Positions 9,566 through 18,470 of a stretch of 64,000 nt of DNA are shown here, piece by piece (position 1 is the first letter of the stretch; every line of letters starts with the position of its first letter). The notes beneath the pieces are model-generated. The model was not told the DNA's origin, did no database searches, and worked only from the letters and a program-made list of their open reading frames with translations. The DNA comes from Arenibacter sp. P308M17. Its GTDB lineage: Bacteria; Bacteroidota; Bacteroidia; Flavobacteriales; Flavobacteriaceae. A program made the translations under genes and the position numbers. Location of the stretch: NCBI RefSeq assembly GCF_003426735.1, contig NZ_QVON01000010.1:62001-126000 (forward strand), in the 5' to 3' direction.

Positions 9566-9937
9566 ATGAGCGATAAAGATTTAATGGACCAAGAAGAAAT
9601 TTATTCAAAAGTTTTAAGAGCAGGAAGAAGAACTTATTTTTTCGATGTTAGAAGCACAAAGGCAGGAGATTATTACCTGACGGTTACCGAAAGCAAGAAG
9701 TTTACCCATGATGATGGTTCCTTTCATTATAAAAAACATAAAATATATTTATACAAAGAAGACTTTACCGCCTTTAAGGAGAATTTGGACGAGATGATGG
9801 ATTATATTATCGATGAAAAAGGTTCAGAAGTTATTTCCGAACGTCACCAAAAAGATTTTAAAAAGGAAGATGCTGAGGAAAATGGATCCATCAGTTCCAC
9901 AGATAGTTTTACAGACCTAAGTTTTGACGATATTTGA
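9566..9937 (+). CDS. PUR-domain DNA/RNA-binding protein (DUF3276)
   Basis: A 123-residue protein of the DUF3276 family, the Bacteroidota PUR-alpha-like single-stranded nucleic acid binders. The PUR-type repeat runs over residues 10-80 (EEIYSKVLRAGRRTYFFDVRS..., then DYYLTVTESKK and HKIYLYKEDFTAF), followed by an acidic tail. Structural work on the Borrelia and Bacteroides relatives shows a Whirly-like fold. It is probably cytoplasmic and binds ssDNA or RNA, but its cellular targets are unknown. A strong terminator follows; the upstream spacer is full of extragenic repeats. Confidence 0.9.
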   Translation: MSDKDLMDQEEIYSKVLRAGRRTYFFDVRSTKAGDYYLTVTESKKFTHDDGSFHYKKHKIYLYKEDFTAFKENLDEMMDYIIDEKGSEVISERHQKDFKKEDAEENGSISSTDSFTDLSFDDI

Positions 9938-9960
9938 TCTTCTTCCCTTCTTAAAAACAC

Positions 9961-9994
9961 AACGGTCCCTTACCATAGGGGCCGTTTTTATTTT
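9961..9994 (+). terminator. Intrinsic terminator after the DUF3276 gene
   Basis: Stem AACGG-TCCCT paired with AGGGG-CCGTT around a 6-nt loop, followed by TTTTATTTT. It lies 23 bp after the stop codon. Confidence 0.85.
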
Positions 9995-10058
9995 ACCCAC
10001 ATTAAACTCTTGGGCGATCGTTCAATAAGGGGTATATGAATTGTTCCATAGGGAGTAA

Positions 10059-10397
10059 TTATGAAATTTTAAGTCCGTTGTCCACTTCGTCTTCAGGGCG
10101 CAACAATATTACATCGGAACCGTCAACAGCTCCTAAAATTAGACATTCGCTCATAAAGTTTGCAATTTGCTTTTTTGGAAAGTTGACCACTGCAATTACC
10201 TGCTTCCCCAAGAGTTCATCTTTGGAATACCTTTGTGTAATTTGGGCCGATGTTTTCCTGACCCCTATCTTCTTTCCAAAATCGACATGTAACTGATAGG
10301 CAGGTTTCCTGGCTTCGGGGAAATCCTTAATTTCAATAATGGTGCCTACCCGCATATCTATTTTGGAAAAATCGGTCCAACTAATATTTTCGTTCAT
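10059..10397 (-). CDS. tRNA-binding domain protein, CsaA-like
   Basis: A 112-residue stand-alone OB-fold tRNA-binding domain, the type found at the C-terminus of bacterial MetRS and in CsaA/YgjH. Signatures are FSKIDMRVGTIIEIKDFPEARKPAYQLHVDFG at residues 9-40, then SAQITQRYSKDELLGKQVIAVVNFPKKQIANFMSECLILGA. CsaA proteins have been proposed as secretion chaperones or tRNA/tRNA-synthetase scaffolds; which applies here is unknown. It is a single gene transcribed away from the thioredoxin-like gene. Confidence 0.92.
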   Translation of the reverse strand: MNENISWTDFSKIDMRVGTIIEIKDFPEARKPAYQLHVDFGKKIGVRKTSAQITQRYSKDELLGKQVIAVVNFPKKQIANFMSECLILGAVDGSDVILLRPEDEVDNGLKIS

Positions 10398-10566
10398 CCA
10401 ACAATTCTATATTTATCAACTATATGGCCTTCTTTAAAATTTCAGGTGCATTAACCTTTTTCAACAATTTTCGTTTTAATGCTACTTAACTAATTCCCGA
10501 TTCGCTTACAAGTATCTACCCTTTCCTATAACTTTGTACAATATTTATTTTTTAAACCTTACAATC

Positions 10567-11124
10567 ATGGCCAATACACCCAGTAACATGCTTCCCTTGC
10601 GAACAATAGCTCCTCCCTTTGAACTGTTGGACACCACTTCGGACCAGCAAAAAAGCTTACAGATCTTAAAAGGGGACAAAGGTACCGTAATAATGTTCAT
10701 TTGCAACCACTGCCCTTTTGTTAGGCATTTGAATGCTGAAATCGTTAAAACTGCAAAGGAATATCAACCTAAAGATATTTCATTTGTAGCCATTTCCAGC
10801 AACGATGTAGAAAACTATCCCCAGGATGCACCGCATTTAATGAAACTGATAAGTAGGGAACAAAAGTATTCCTTTCCTTATCTGTACGATGAAAGCCAAG
10901 AGGTGGCCAAATCATATGATGCTGCCTGTACCCCCGACTTCTACTTATTCGATGCCGATTTAAAGCTGGTATATAGAGGGCAGTTTGACAACTCCCGTCC
11001 AGGAAACGGCATCCCCGTTACCGGGGAAGACCTAAAAACGGCCATGGATGCCCTTCTTTCCGGAAACGGAATAATAGAAATACAAAAACCGAGTATGGGT
11101 TGCAATATTAAGTGGAAAAAATAA
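10567..11124 (+). CDS. Thioredoxin-family protein (AhpC/TSA-like redoxin)
   Basis: A 185-residue thioredoxin-fold protein. It carries a CxxC pair in FICNHCPFVRHLNAEIVK near residue 45 and a conserved Cys in DAACTPDFYLFD, the pattern of cytoplasmic redoxins similar to AhpC/TSA. No signal peptide is seen. The ATG at 10567 (MANTPSNMLPL) is preferred to 10534, which would add 11 hydrophobic residues not seen in the family. The DinB/YfiT-like gene is convergent. The partner substrate is unknown. Confidence 0.87.
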   Translation: MANTPSNMLPLRTIAPPFELLDTTSDQQKSLQILKGDKGTVIMFICNHCPFVRHLNAEIVKTAKEYQPKDISFVAISSNDVENYPQDAPHLMKLISREQKYSFPYLYDESQEVAKSYDAACTPDFYLFDADLKLVYRGQFDNSRPGNGIPVTGEDLKTAMDALLSGNGIIEIQKPSMGCNIKWKK

Positions 11125-11226
11125 TTTATAGAAGCAAAAAATAAATTCAAAAGTCGCTTTGAGTTTGTAGTGTTAACAAGCCCTAAAGGAAACCCATTGC
11201 CCATCCTATAAATCGTTCCTAAACAG

Positions 11227-11778
11227 TTATGGGCAATTCCAACCATTACGGTCCAAAACTCCTTTAATATGGGCCAAATGATGATTGCCGTGCCAAGCGT
11301 ATTTTCCAATATTTTCCATAAGGCTTACCGCTACATCGCCATCGGGATGGATATATACCCTCTCCAAATCTTCCTTGGACAATCCTTTTAAAAGATATAC
11401 CAATTTTGCGTGTAATGCCTTTATGTAGTGTAAGGAAAGGGTTATCGGCGAATTATTGGCATCAAGTAGGTTGCTCCATTCCTTCTCATCATACGCTTTT
11501 ATCATAGGCCTATCCTCTGTCAAAGCCCATTTAAACCTGGTATAACTATGATGGTGGCTATCTGCAATATGATGCACTACCTGCCTAACGGTCCAACCCC
11601 CAGGTCGATAGGGTGTATTTAGCTGTTCGTCGCCCAGATGAACAACCAAGGCCTCCAAACGGGTAGGCAATGCCTCCAATTCGGAAATCCAATCGGACAG
11701 GGTCAGATCACTGACCGTTTTGGTATATACGAAATGGCCAATAGGATATTTTAATTCTTCCAAGGTTCTTTCTTCCAT
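11227..11778 (-). CDS. DinB/YfiT family putative thiol transferase
   Basis: A 183-residue four-helix-bundle metalloprotein of the DinB-like superfamily, closest to YfiT (bacillithiol transferase/metal-dependent hydrolase). The metal ligands are visible as His in VVHHIADSHHHSYTRFKWAL and in AWHGNHHLAHI near the C-terminus. The start at 11778 (MEERTLEELKYPIGHF) is chosen; the longer frame to 11850 adds residues encoded by spacer DNA. In bacillithiol producers such enzymes conjugate the thiol to electrophiles. That role is an inference. Confidence 0.82.
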   Translation of the reverse strand: MEERTLEELKYPIGHFVYTKTVSDLTLSDWISELEALPTRLEALVVHLGDEQLNTPYRPGGWTVRQVVHHIADSHHHSYTRFKWALTEDRPMIKAYDEKEWSNLLDANNSPITLSLHYIKALHAKLVYLLKGLSKEDLERVYIHPDGDVAVSLMENIGKYAWHGNHHLAHIKGVLDRNGWNCP

Positions 11779-12091
11779 TTTATTATATTTTCCCGAGCAT
11801 AAAATTAAAGAAGAATTGGGTAATGGGCAATGTGCAGTCATGAAATTCACATTTTAACTTTAAACTTTGAAACCTTGAACTTTAAAGTTGGAGGATAAGT
11901 TGGCCGTAAGCGATAAGCCCTAAGCAACAGGCATAAGGCAATGAAATCTATTTTTAACTTGAAACTTTAAACCTAATTAAACTTTGAATTTTTGTTAAAT
12001 TTTAATACATTTTTAACCTTTTAAAAAAGTGGGTTCCAATATAATCTACTAATTTTATAGGATAAACATTGTTTAATTTAAACACTCAAAT
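11779..12091. other. AT-rich spacer with degenerate TTGAACTTT-type repeats
   Basis: No gene is seen. From 11851 to 11990 the DNA consists of short degenerate repeats built on ACTTTAAACTTTGAA and TTGAACTTT, similar to repeats at about 30508 and 34960-35010. The last 90 bp hold the presumed peroxiredoxin promoter. Confidence 0.5.
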
Positions 12092-12730
12092 ATGGCAACA
12101 ATACGATTGGGCGACATAGCCCCTGATTTTACAGCAGATAGTTCAATGGGAATGATCAATTTATATGATTATTTAGGTGATGGTTGGGGAATTTTATTTT
12201 CACATCCGGCAGATTTCACCCCGGTTTGTACAACCGAGTTGGGAACTGCTGCAAAATTTAAAGGTGAGTTCGACAAGAGAAACGTAAAAATGCTGGCACT
12301 AAGCGTTGATGGAGTGGCATCCCATGGGGAATGGATCAAAGATATCAACGAGACACAGCATACCACTGTTAATTTTCCCATTATTGCCGACGACGACAAA
12401 AAAGTTTCTACCCTGTACGATATGATACACCCAAATGCGAACGACAGTTTGACCGTGCGATCGGTCTATATCATAGCTCCGGACAAAACGGTAAAACTCA
12501 TAATCACTTATCCTGCATCTACCGGCCGTAATTTTCACGAATTGCTTAGGGTAATAGATTCCTTACAGCTAACCGCTTACCACAAAGTAGCCACGCCCGC
12601 AAACTGGGAAAATGGTGATAGGGTCGTTATTAGTCCGGCCATAAACACTGAGGATGCCAAAAAAATATTCACCAAAGGTGTAGAGGAAATCAAGCCATAT
12701 TTAAGAATGACCCCGCAGCCCAACCTTTAA
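12092..12730 (+). CDS. Peroxiredoxin, Prx6-type
   Basis: A 212-residue thiol peroxidase that reduces hydrogen peroxide and organic peroxides. The peroxidatic Cys lies in SHPADFTPVCTTELG near residue 49. The long C-terminal region (TPANWENGDRVVISPAINTEDA ... YLRMTPQP) marks it as the 1-Cys/Prx6 group rather than short AhpC. No signal peptide, so it is cytoplasmic. A 35-bp inverted repeat (CTTCAAAAA ... TTTTTGAAG, 12783-12817) follows the gene and may end transcription. Confidence 0.94.
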   Translation: MATIRLGDIAPDFTADSSMGMINLYDYLGDGWGILFSHPADFTPVCTTELGTAAKFKGEFDKRNVKMLALSVDGVASHGEWIKDINETQHTTVNFPIIADDDKKVSTLYDMIHPNANDSLTVRSVYIIAPDKTVKLIITYPASTGRNFHELLRVIDSLQLTAYHKVATPANWENGDRVVISPAINTEDAKKIFTKGVEEIKPYLRMTPQPNL

Positions 12731-12991
12731 TTTTTTGTTACAGCCAATTGGCCATTATCGTATTATGACTAAAACAGGGGAACTTCAAAAAAATGCACCC
12801 GCTTGGAGTTTTTGAAGAAAGAAAATGCATAAAAATTTATCCCAAGAGCATTAAGACACAGTATATTAGGCATTAAACTCCTTTTCCAATATTGAACAGA
12901 TATCCCAAAAAAATATAACTATCAAAAAATCATGCAGTTAAATTATAAAGCCTTATCTTGTCGGCTAATTTAATTTTTTTAATTTTTTATA

Positions 12992-13183
12992 ATGAATAAA
13001 GGAACAGTAAAATTCTTCAATGATTCCAAAGGTTTCGGATTTATCACTGAAGATGGCTCAAGCGAAGATCACTTTGTACACATTTCCGGTTTAATCGATG
13101 AGATTCGTGAAGGTGATGTTGTAGAATTTGAATTACAACAAGGTAAAAAAGGATTGAACGCAGTAAATGTAAAAGTGATTTAA
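12992..13183 (+). CDS. Cold-shock protein, CspA family
   Basis: A 63-residue single cold-shock domain that binds single-stranded RNA and DNA. RNP1 (KGFGFI) is at residues 13-18 and RNP2 (DHFVHIS) near 26-32; the acidic loop TEDGSSED lies between. It is preceded by 261 bp without a gene, which could include the long 5' leader common for cold-shock mRNAs, and is followed by a strong terminator, so it is a single-gene transcript. Confidence 0.96.
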   Translation: MNKGTVKFFNDSKGFGFITEDGSSEDHFVHISGLIDEIREGDVVEFELQQGKKGLNAVNVKVI

Positions 13184-13215
13184 TAGTTACGGTACAATTT
13201 TTTTTAGAAGATAGA

Positions 13216-13243
13216 GCCCATCCTAACGGATGGGTTTTTTTAT
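13216..13243 (+). terminator. Intrinsic terminator after the cold-shock gene
   Basis: Perfect 7-bp stem CCCATCC-TAAC-GGATGGG followed by seven T, 33 bp after the cold-shock stop codon. Confidence 0.92.
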
Positions 13244-13678
13244 TGGACTATGGCTGACGAAAATAATCCCGATAGCTATCGGGAGCAATGAACTTGGCAG
13301 GGTTTTTGGAACGGAATGGGATTCCTTGTCAAGGAGTGGATGGTATGTATGCTATAAGCAACACAATGACAAAAATTTGCCTACTGAACTGTTTACTGAA
13401 CGCTGCCCACTGCCTTTTGCCAACTGTGGATACCCAAAGATTACCGGATAAGCATCGGTAGCAATGAAATTAAAGACCTGGCTGGCAAAGAAGGGCTTTA
13501 ACCTTTAACCGGATATTTATAACCTGCCGCCTTATATTTTCAACTACTTCCTTTCAATTTCCATATTATAAGAATTTTCCCTTAAAAAGATAATATTTAT
13601 CTTTTTAACGCAACCTTTCCCTTTTTTTCCATCTTCTATTCAAAACACGGAATATACACCATTATAAACATCTTTAGC
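13244..13678. other. Spacer with extragenic repeats, no ordinary gene
   Basis: Contains CCCGATAGCTATCGGGAGCA at 13268-13287 and a degenerate copy near 13444-13465. A 73-codon frame over 13230-13451 runs through these repeats and the terminator and has no protein-like features, so it is not called. Confidence 0.5.
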
Positions 13679-13765
13679 ATGATTACTTTTTTCACCATAC
13701 TTCTGTCTTTATTGGTAATAAACATTGCCCTTTTAGTGTTAAGTCTAAACAGGACCAAAAGGTAA
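13679..13765 (+). CDS. Tiny hydrophobic membrane peptide (28 aa)
   Basis: Not recognised as a named family. ATG to TAA encodes MITFFTILLSLLVINIALLV followed by LSLNRTKR, a single membrane helix with a positively charged C-terminus. The N-terminus closely resembles the 58-residue product at 29626 (M-V-T-F-F-S-I-L-L-V-L) and shares MIT...ILL.L with the 19-residue frame at 52373, which argues for a real family. A terminator at 13829 follows. It could be a small stress or respiratory-complex peptide or a toxin-like peptide; nothing decides this. Confidence 0.5.
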   Translation: MITFFTILLSLLVINIALLVLSLNRTKR

Positions 13766-13828
13766 AATGCAGTTTTGAATTTACCGTTTCCGGCTTAACT
13801 TTATTATGAGCTCATTTAAACTTATTGT

Positions 13829-13859
13829 AAAAAAGCCCTAAGAAATTAGGGCTTTTTTT
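13829..13859. terminator. Bidirectional intrinsic terminator
   Basis: AAAAAAGCCCTAA-GAAA-TTAGGGCTTTTTTT, a perfect hairpin with A and T runs on the two sides. It ends the PPIase gene on the minus strand and any transcript from the 28-aa frame on the plus strand. Confidence 0.93.
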
Positions 13860-13874
13860 ATGAAAATTGGGGTG

Positions 13875-14807
13875 TTATCCTATCCCCATTAACTCAACGT
13901 CGAATATTAGGGTGGCATTTGGTGGAATAACCCCTCCTGCACCTGCACTTCCATAGGCCAAATTGGAAGGAATTACAAACCTGGCCTTGTCTCCAACCTT
14001 CAATAGCCCTATGCCTTCGTCCCAACCCGGAATTACCTGGCCAACACCCAATTGAAAACTAATTGGTTCCTTCCTTTTATAGGAAGAATCGAAAACCTGA
14101 CCGTTCAATAATGATCCTTCATAATGAACCGATACATTCTTTCCGCTTACAGATTTGGCTCCCTTTCCCTCTTGAACAATTTTATATCTAAGTCCGCTTT
14201 CCGTTTCGTTAAAACCTGCGGCCACCTTATCCAGTTCAGCGGCCATTTTTTTCTTCTCCTCGGCAAGTCTTTTTTCCCTTGACCCCTCAAAAGTCCTAAA
14301 GGCTTCTACTGCATTCCATTTATCGGCTTCCGCACCCACTCTTTCTATAGTTAAACTTTCTATTTTATCGCCCTGTTTAATGGCATCCACAACATCCTGG
14401 CCTTCCACTACGTGTCCAAAAACGGTATGTTTGTTGTCCAGCCAAGGAGTAGCTACATGGGTAATAAAGAATTGGGTTCCGTTTGTTCCAGGGCCTGCAT
14501 TGGCCATTGAAAGCACGCCGGGTGCATCATGGGTGAGATCTGGATGAAATTCATCATCAAATTTATACCCCCCGTCTCCAGTACCGGTTCCCAAGGGACA
14601 GCCGCCTTGAATCATAAAATCAGGAATGACCCTATGGAATTTTAATCCATCGTAATAGGGTTTTCCTTGGGCTTTGATACTATTTTCCAGATTACCTTCC
14701 GCCAAGGCCACAAAGTTGCCCACGGTCCCAGGGGTTTTGTCATGGGTAAGCTTAACCAGTATTTCTCCTTTTGAAGTATTGAATTTTGCGTAAATTCCGT
14801 CTTGCAT
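13875..14807 (-). CDS. Peptidyl-prolyl isomerase, cyclophilin-FKBP fusion
   Basis: A 310-residue protein with two different prolyl isomerase domains. The cyclophilin domain covers about residues 5-160 ([49 protein letters not shown]). A charged linker ([18 protein letters not shown]) leads to an FKBP domain from about 210 ([60 protein letters not shown]). No signal peptide, so it is probably cytoplasmic, unlike the related lipoprotein at 54235. A TACCTTTG promoter box lies about 25 bp upstream. Confidence 0.95.
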   Translation of the reverse strand: MQDGIYAKFNTSKGEILVKLTHDKTPGTVGNFVALAEGNLENSIKAQGKPYYDGLKFHRVIPDFMIQGGCPLGTGTGDGGYKFDDEFHPDLTHDAPGVLSMANAGPGTNGTQFFITHVATPWLDNKHTVFGHVVEGQDVVDAIKQGDKIESLTIERVGAEADKWNAVEAFRTFEGSREKRLAEEKKKMAAELDKVAAGFNETESGLRYKIVQEGKGAKSVSGKNVSVHYEGSLLNGQVFDSSYKRKEPISFQLGVGQVIPGWDEGIGLLKVGDKARFVIPSNLAYGSAGAGGVIPPNATLIFDVELMGIG

Positions 14808-14960
14808 ATCGCTGTTTTTTAATTAGTCCGCAAAGGTAAGGATAAGTTTTCTGTTTATAAAAGGCCTTGTAGATTGGAAAACATATTCAACCTTTTATTG
14901 GGCACTATTGACAACCAACTTTCTTTCTCCAAGTTTTATTACCGTAGTCGGAGGCCGCAA

Positions 14961-16334
14961 CTATTTAATGCCATATTGGTCAAAGAGGTAGATTAAACTG
15001 GCCATAGAGGCAGCTCCCAGTTCCAATTCGCGTTTGTTTACATGGGTAAAGATATCGTTTGCAGAATGGTGATGGTCAAAATATCTCTGACTATCAGGTC
15101 TTAATCCGGCCAATACAATATTATCATTTTTTAAGGGTCCAATATCCGCTCCGCTCCCACCTTTTACAAACAGATGTACCAAATAGGGTTCAAACAAACG
15201 TTTCCAATCCTCTACTTGTGCAAAATTGGCCTGATTGCAATCAAAAGAAAAACCACGGGGCGTAAACCCCCCTGAATCACTTTCAAGGGCAAAAATATGC
15301 TTTTCATTATTTTTGGAGGCTTGTTCCGCATAAGTGGTTCCTCCGCGAAGTCCGTTTTCCTCATTCATAAAGAGCACTACCCGTATGGTACGTTTAGGGC
15401 TATATCCGGTAGCCTTTAGTAACCTTAGCACCTCCATGCTCTGTACACATCCGGCACCATCATCATGCGACCCATCACCCAAATCCCAAGAATCCAAATG
15501 GCCCCCAACTACCAAAATTTCATTTGGAAAGGTACTTCCCTTTATTTCCCCAATTACATTATAGGAGTCTACATCTGGTAAAATTTTACAATTTTGTCTA
15601 AAGAAAAAATTTATATTCGGATTAAGCTTCAAAGTGGCACTTAACAGTTCGGCACCCTTTGTACTTATGGCCGCAGCCGGAATCCTGCTTTCTATTGGGG
15701 TGTCCCCATAACTCATGGCTCCGGTATGGGGGAAATCGTCCAATCTAAGGTTCAACGATCTAACAATAACCCCTATCGCCCCATATTTTACCGCCTCTGC
15801 CGCACCTGAATACCGTTGGTCCCCACAACCACTATAAGACATAAAGGGGTTAATATTAGTGGGATCCATGGCTTTATTAAAAAATACGATCTTCCCTTGA
15901 ATTTTTTGTTTACCCAACACTTTTAAACCCTCGATCCCCGCTACCTCTACAACCCCGGCCTTTATACCTCCAAAAGGAGTAGCTACAGACCCTCCCAAAG
16001 CACATATGGGAACATTGTTCGTTAACCCGGGATCACTCTCTATATATGCAAATTCCGGTGCGCCCCTTACCCACTTTGGAACTTTGACCGGCTGGAGCCA
16101 AACGCTGTCCAGCCCCATGGAATCCAAAACTTTTTTTGTATAATCTACGGCTTGCTGTGCCTGCAAGGAACCTGAAAGTCTACCTCCGATCTGGTTGGAC
16201 AAATAATTCAGCCAAGCATAGCCACGTCCACTACTAAGGGCGGTATTGTATATTTCATTAATTTGTTTTTGATCATTGTCCTGTGCCTCAATCTTGCTTG
16301 CAATTAATAAAAATATCAACAATAAATACCTCAT
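14961..16334 (-). CDS. Secreted M28-family metallopeptidase
   Basis: A 457-residue secreted aminopeptidase/carboxypeptidase Q-like enzyme. Signal peptide residues 1-17 (MRYLLLIFLLIASKIEA). A PA-type insert precedes the zinc-peptidase domain. Di-zinc ligands are visible: GGHLDSWDLG (His and Asp), HDDGAG (bridging Asp), MNEENGLRGG (catalytic Glu pair), ESDSGG and the C-terminal DHHHSAND His. The start codon overlaps the PPK2 stop by 4 bp (ATGA), so the two are probably co-translated although their functions differ. Confidence 0.93.
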   Translation of the reverse strand: MRYLLLIFLLIASKIEAQDNDQKQINEIYNTALSSGRGYAWLNYLSNQIGGRLSGSLQAQQAVDYTKKVLDSMGLDSVWLQPVKVPKWVRGAPEFAYIESDPGLTNNVPICALGGSVATPFGGIKAGVVEVAGIEGLKVLGKQKIQGKIVFFNKAMDPTNINPFMSYSGCGDQRYSGAAEAVKYGAIGVIVRSLNLRLDDFPHTGAMSYGDTPIESRIPAAAISTKGAELLSATLKLNPNINFFFRQNCKILPDVDSYNVIGEIKGSTFPNEILVVGGHLDSWDLGDGSHDDGAGCVQSMEVLRLLKATGYSPKRTIRVVLFMNEENGLRGGTTYAEQASKNNEKHIFALESDSGGFTPRGFSFDCNQANFAQVEDWKRLFEPYLVHLFVKGGSGADIGPLKNDNIVLAGLRPDSQRYFDHHHSANDIFTHVNKRELELGAASMASLIYLFDQYGIK

Positions 16335-17209
16335 TCGTTTTCCAATTGTTTTTTATATGCTTCTAAATTAGCTTTTATTTTATCATCCAGTTCCGGTTCC
16401 CTGATATCTTTGTATTTTTTTAACTCTTCATTTAAAATACTGGCAACAATTAAGCGGGCAGCCTTTTTATTGTCCGAAGGAATAACATACCATGGGGCAT
16501 GTAATTTTGAGGTTTTGTTAAGTGCATCTTCATAACATTTTTGATACTGGTCCCAAATAAGTCTTTCCTTCAGGTCGCCAGGGGAAAACTTCCAGTTTTT
16601 CTTCTTCAGTTCCAACCTGCGCAATAATCTTTGGCGCTGTTCTTCTTTGGACAAATGCAGAAAAAATTTAAATATGATGGTGCCATTTTCCGCAATATGG
16701 CGTTCAAAATTATTTATTTGTTCAAACCGATTGTCCCAAAAACTTTGATCTATGTCCCCAACACTATGGATTCCGGGAATATGTTCGTTCATGATGTATT
16801 CCGGATGTACCCGGGTCACCAAAACATTCTCATAATGTGTGCGGTTAAAGACCCCGAATTTTCCCTTTGCGGGCAGGGAAATATAATGTCGCCAGATATA
16901 GTCGTGCTTTAACTCCAGTTCCGTTGGCACCTTAAAACTATGGACCACCACCCCTCTGACATTAAAATCTTTAAACACTTCCCGGATCAAGCTATCTTTC
17001 CCAGCGGTATCCATTCCCTGTAAGCATATGAGAACGCTATATTTGGCATGGGCATACATGGTATCCTGAAACTCCCCCAACTCTATCCGAACGCTTTCCA
17101 ATGCCTTTCTTAATTTTTTATCCGAGGACCCCAAATCTTCCCTTGTATTTACAACTGATAAATTAATTTCACTATCAACCCTATAAGTAGCCACTTCAAT
17201 ATTCTTCAT
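16331..17209 (-). CDS. Polyphosphate kinase 2 family protein
   Basis: A 292-residue PPK2-type polyphosphate:nucleotide phosphotransferase, which uses polyphosphate to phosphorylate NDP or NMP. Walker A is LQGMDTAGKDSLIREVF (about 63-79); the Walker B-like segment is GVFNRTHYENVLVTRVHP (about 120-137); the lid region has LSKEEQRQRLLRRL followed by WKFSPGDLKERLIWDQYQKCYEDAL, all typical of single-domain PPK2. It is the first gene of a two-gene unit with the M28 peptidase. Nucleotide preference cannot be told by eye. Confidence 0.92.
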   Translation of the reverse strand: MKNIEVATYRVDSEINLSVVNTREDLGSSDKKLRKALESVRIELGEFQDTMYAHAKYSVLICLQGMDTAGKDSLIREVFKDFNVRGVVVHSFKVPTELELKHDYIWRHYISLPAKGKFGVFNRTHYENVLVTRVHPEYIMNEHIPGIHSVGDIDQSFWDNRFEQINNFERHIAENGTIIFKFFLHLSKEEQRQRLLRRLELKKKNWKFSPGDLKERLIWDQYQKCYEDALNKTSKLHAPWYVIPSDNKKAARLIVASILNEELKKYKDIREPELDDKIKANLEAYKKQLENE

Positions 17210-17593
17210 GATTTAGTTTTGATGCTCCCTTGTTGAGCAATTAAAAACAAAAAATATGTGAAATTTTTCAGATTACCTAAAAGATATGACTATAATCCCC
17301 CAAGTAGTATAGTTTGTCCACTAAGAATGAAACTTTAATATATCCGTAAGTCCATTGACCCCTTATAGGCCAATAAGGAATTTATTAAAACAGACTATCC
17401 CCAAGGTGGGGGCTTATCGATAATTGGCAAGTAAACCCAGTAAAAACCATCCATATATCCATAAAAAGTATTAGTTGGTCTAAAAATTGGTCCAGATCTG
17501 TACTTCATCGAAAAAATTATTGAAAACCTAAGCGGTGAACTTACCTTTACAAGGTTATATTTCCCGGTATAACAACAAACTAAAACCTACTTT
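17210..17593. other. Divergent spacer, no gene seen
   Basis: Lies between ppk2 (minus) and the secreted helical protein (plus), so promoters for both should be here. CTATA...TATAG (about 17290-17313) and CCTTATAGGCCAATAAGG (about 17361) are short inverted repeats. I see no coding frame or recognised RNA. Confidence 0.4.
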
Positions 17594-18283
17594 ATGCGAC
17601 TTTCCGTTATAACCGTCTATTTTGTGGCAGGGTTTGTCCTTACATCTTTTAAGGGTAACCAGGCATGTGAATATGCAGGTTCCAATATTGGTTATATCCA
17701 ATCACAAACTGAAAAGGCATTGGCCACGGAGGACATTAACATGTCCAAATATTTTGCCTACAAAGCATTGAACGCCATAGTAAAATCCAAGTCCCAATTG
17801 GAGGATTGCGGCTGCGAGCATGCCATTGGGCTAATTCACGAAAGTGCCATTAACTTGACCAACGCTACCGGTGCCACCTCAATGCCAAGTGTCAAAATAT
17901 TACTTAAAAAGGCTTTGGATAATACTTTGGGTGGTTTGGAAGCCTTGAACGATCACGACTCCCATAACAGTAGGTACAATAATGATGTTCTGGCCATGAA
18001 TACCAAGACCTCAATGGCCGAAAAGGAATTACACGATCCGCTGGATAAAAACAGCCTTGAAACCAAAGTGGATATAGCTTTGGAAAAGTTCAGGAAATCG
18101 TTGGATAAGGTGGTAGAAACTGTAGACTGCAAGGAGGCTAAGTCATTTACGCAAAACGTGTACCGAAATTGTGAAAAGGAGCTTATGAAACCAGATCTTT
18201 CCGAAGGCAAAAAATATTACAATTTAAAAACTAAGGAAATAGCTGCAAATGCCCTTAAAAAGCTGGGTAATTGTCAGGATTAG
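17594..18283 (+). CDS. Secreted helical protein of unknown function
   Basis: Not recognised. A 229-residue protein with a signal-like N-terminus (MRLSVITVYFVAGFVLTSFKG). The mature part looks mostly helical with about six cysteines (CEY, CGCEH, VDCKEAK, NCEKE, GNCQD), which may pair in the periplasm. The pattern CEYAGSNIGYIQSQTEKALATEDINMSKYFAYKALNA followed by a CGCEHA motif resembles uncharacterised Bacteroidota periplasmic proteins. It stands alone. Confidence 0.7.
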   Translation: MRLSVITVYFVAGFVLTSFKGNQACEYAGSNIGYIQSQTEKALATEDINMSKYFAYKALNAIVKSKSQLEDCGCEHAIGLIHESAINLTNATGATSMPSVKILLKKALDNTLGGLEALNDHDSHNSRYNNDVLAMNTKTSMAEKELHDPLDKNSLETKVDIALEKFRKSLDKVVETVDCKEAKSFTQNVYRNCEKELMKPDLSEGKKYYNLKTKEIAANALKKLGNCQD

Positions 18284-18470
18284 GGTCCTGGGCGCCAGTG
18301 CTACAAAAACCATATTTCAACCGGATATTTTTCATCCCCTTAATTTATAAATATCCTTAGATTTCAAGATAAGCCTTCCCTATTATGGCAAAGGCCAGCT
18401 AATGTGGGTTCGACTTGGAACGAAGTTCAAATAATTGATTATCCATTAAAAAAATTAGAACCCCTCCCAA

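Noticed and set aside
11845-11990. Possible CRISPR-like or direct repeat array
   Set aside because: Units are short (about 8 bp), degenerate and not separated by unique spacers.
13230-13451. 73-codon frame after the cold-shock gene
   Set aside because: It begins inside the terminator and runs through extragenic palindromes; its product has no coherent features.
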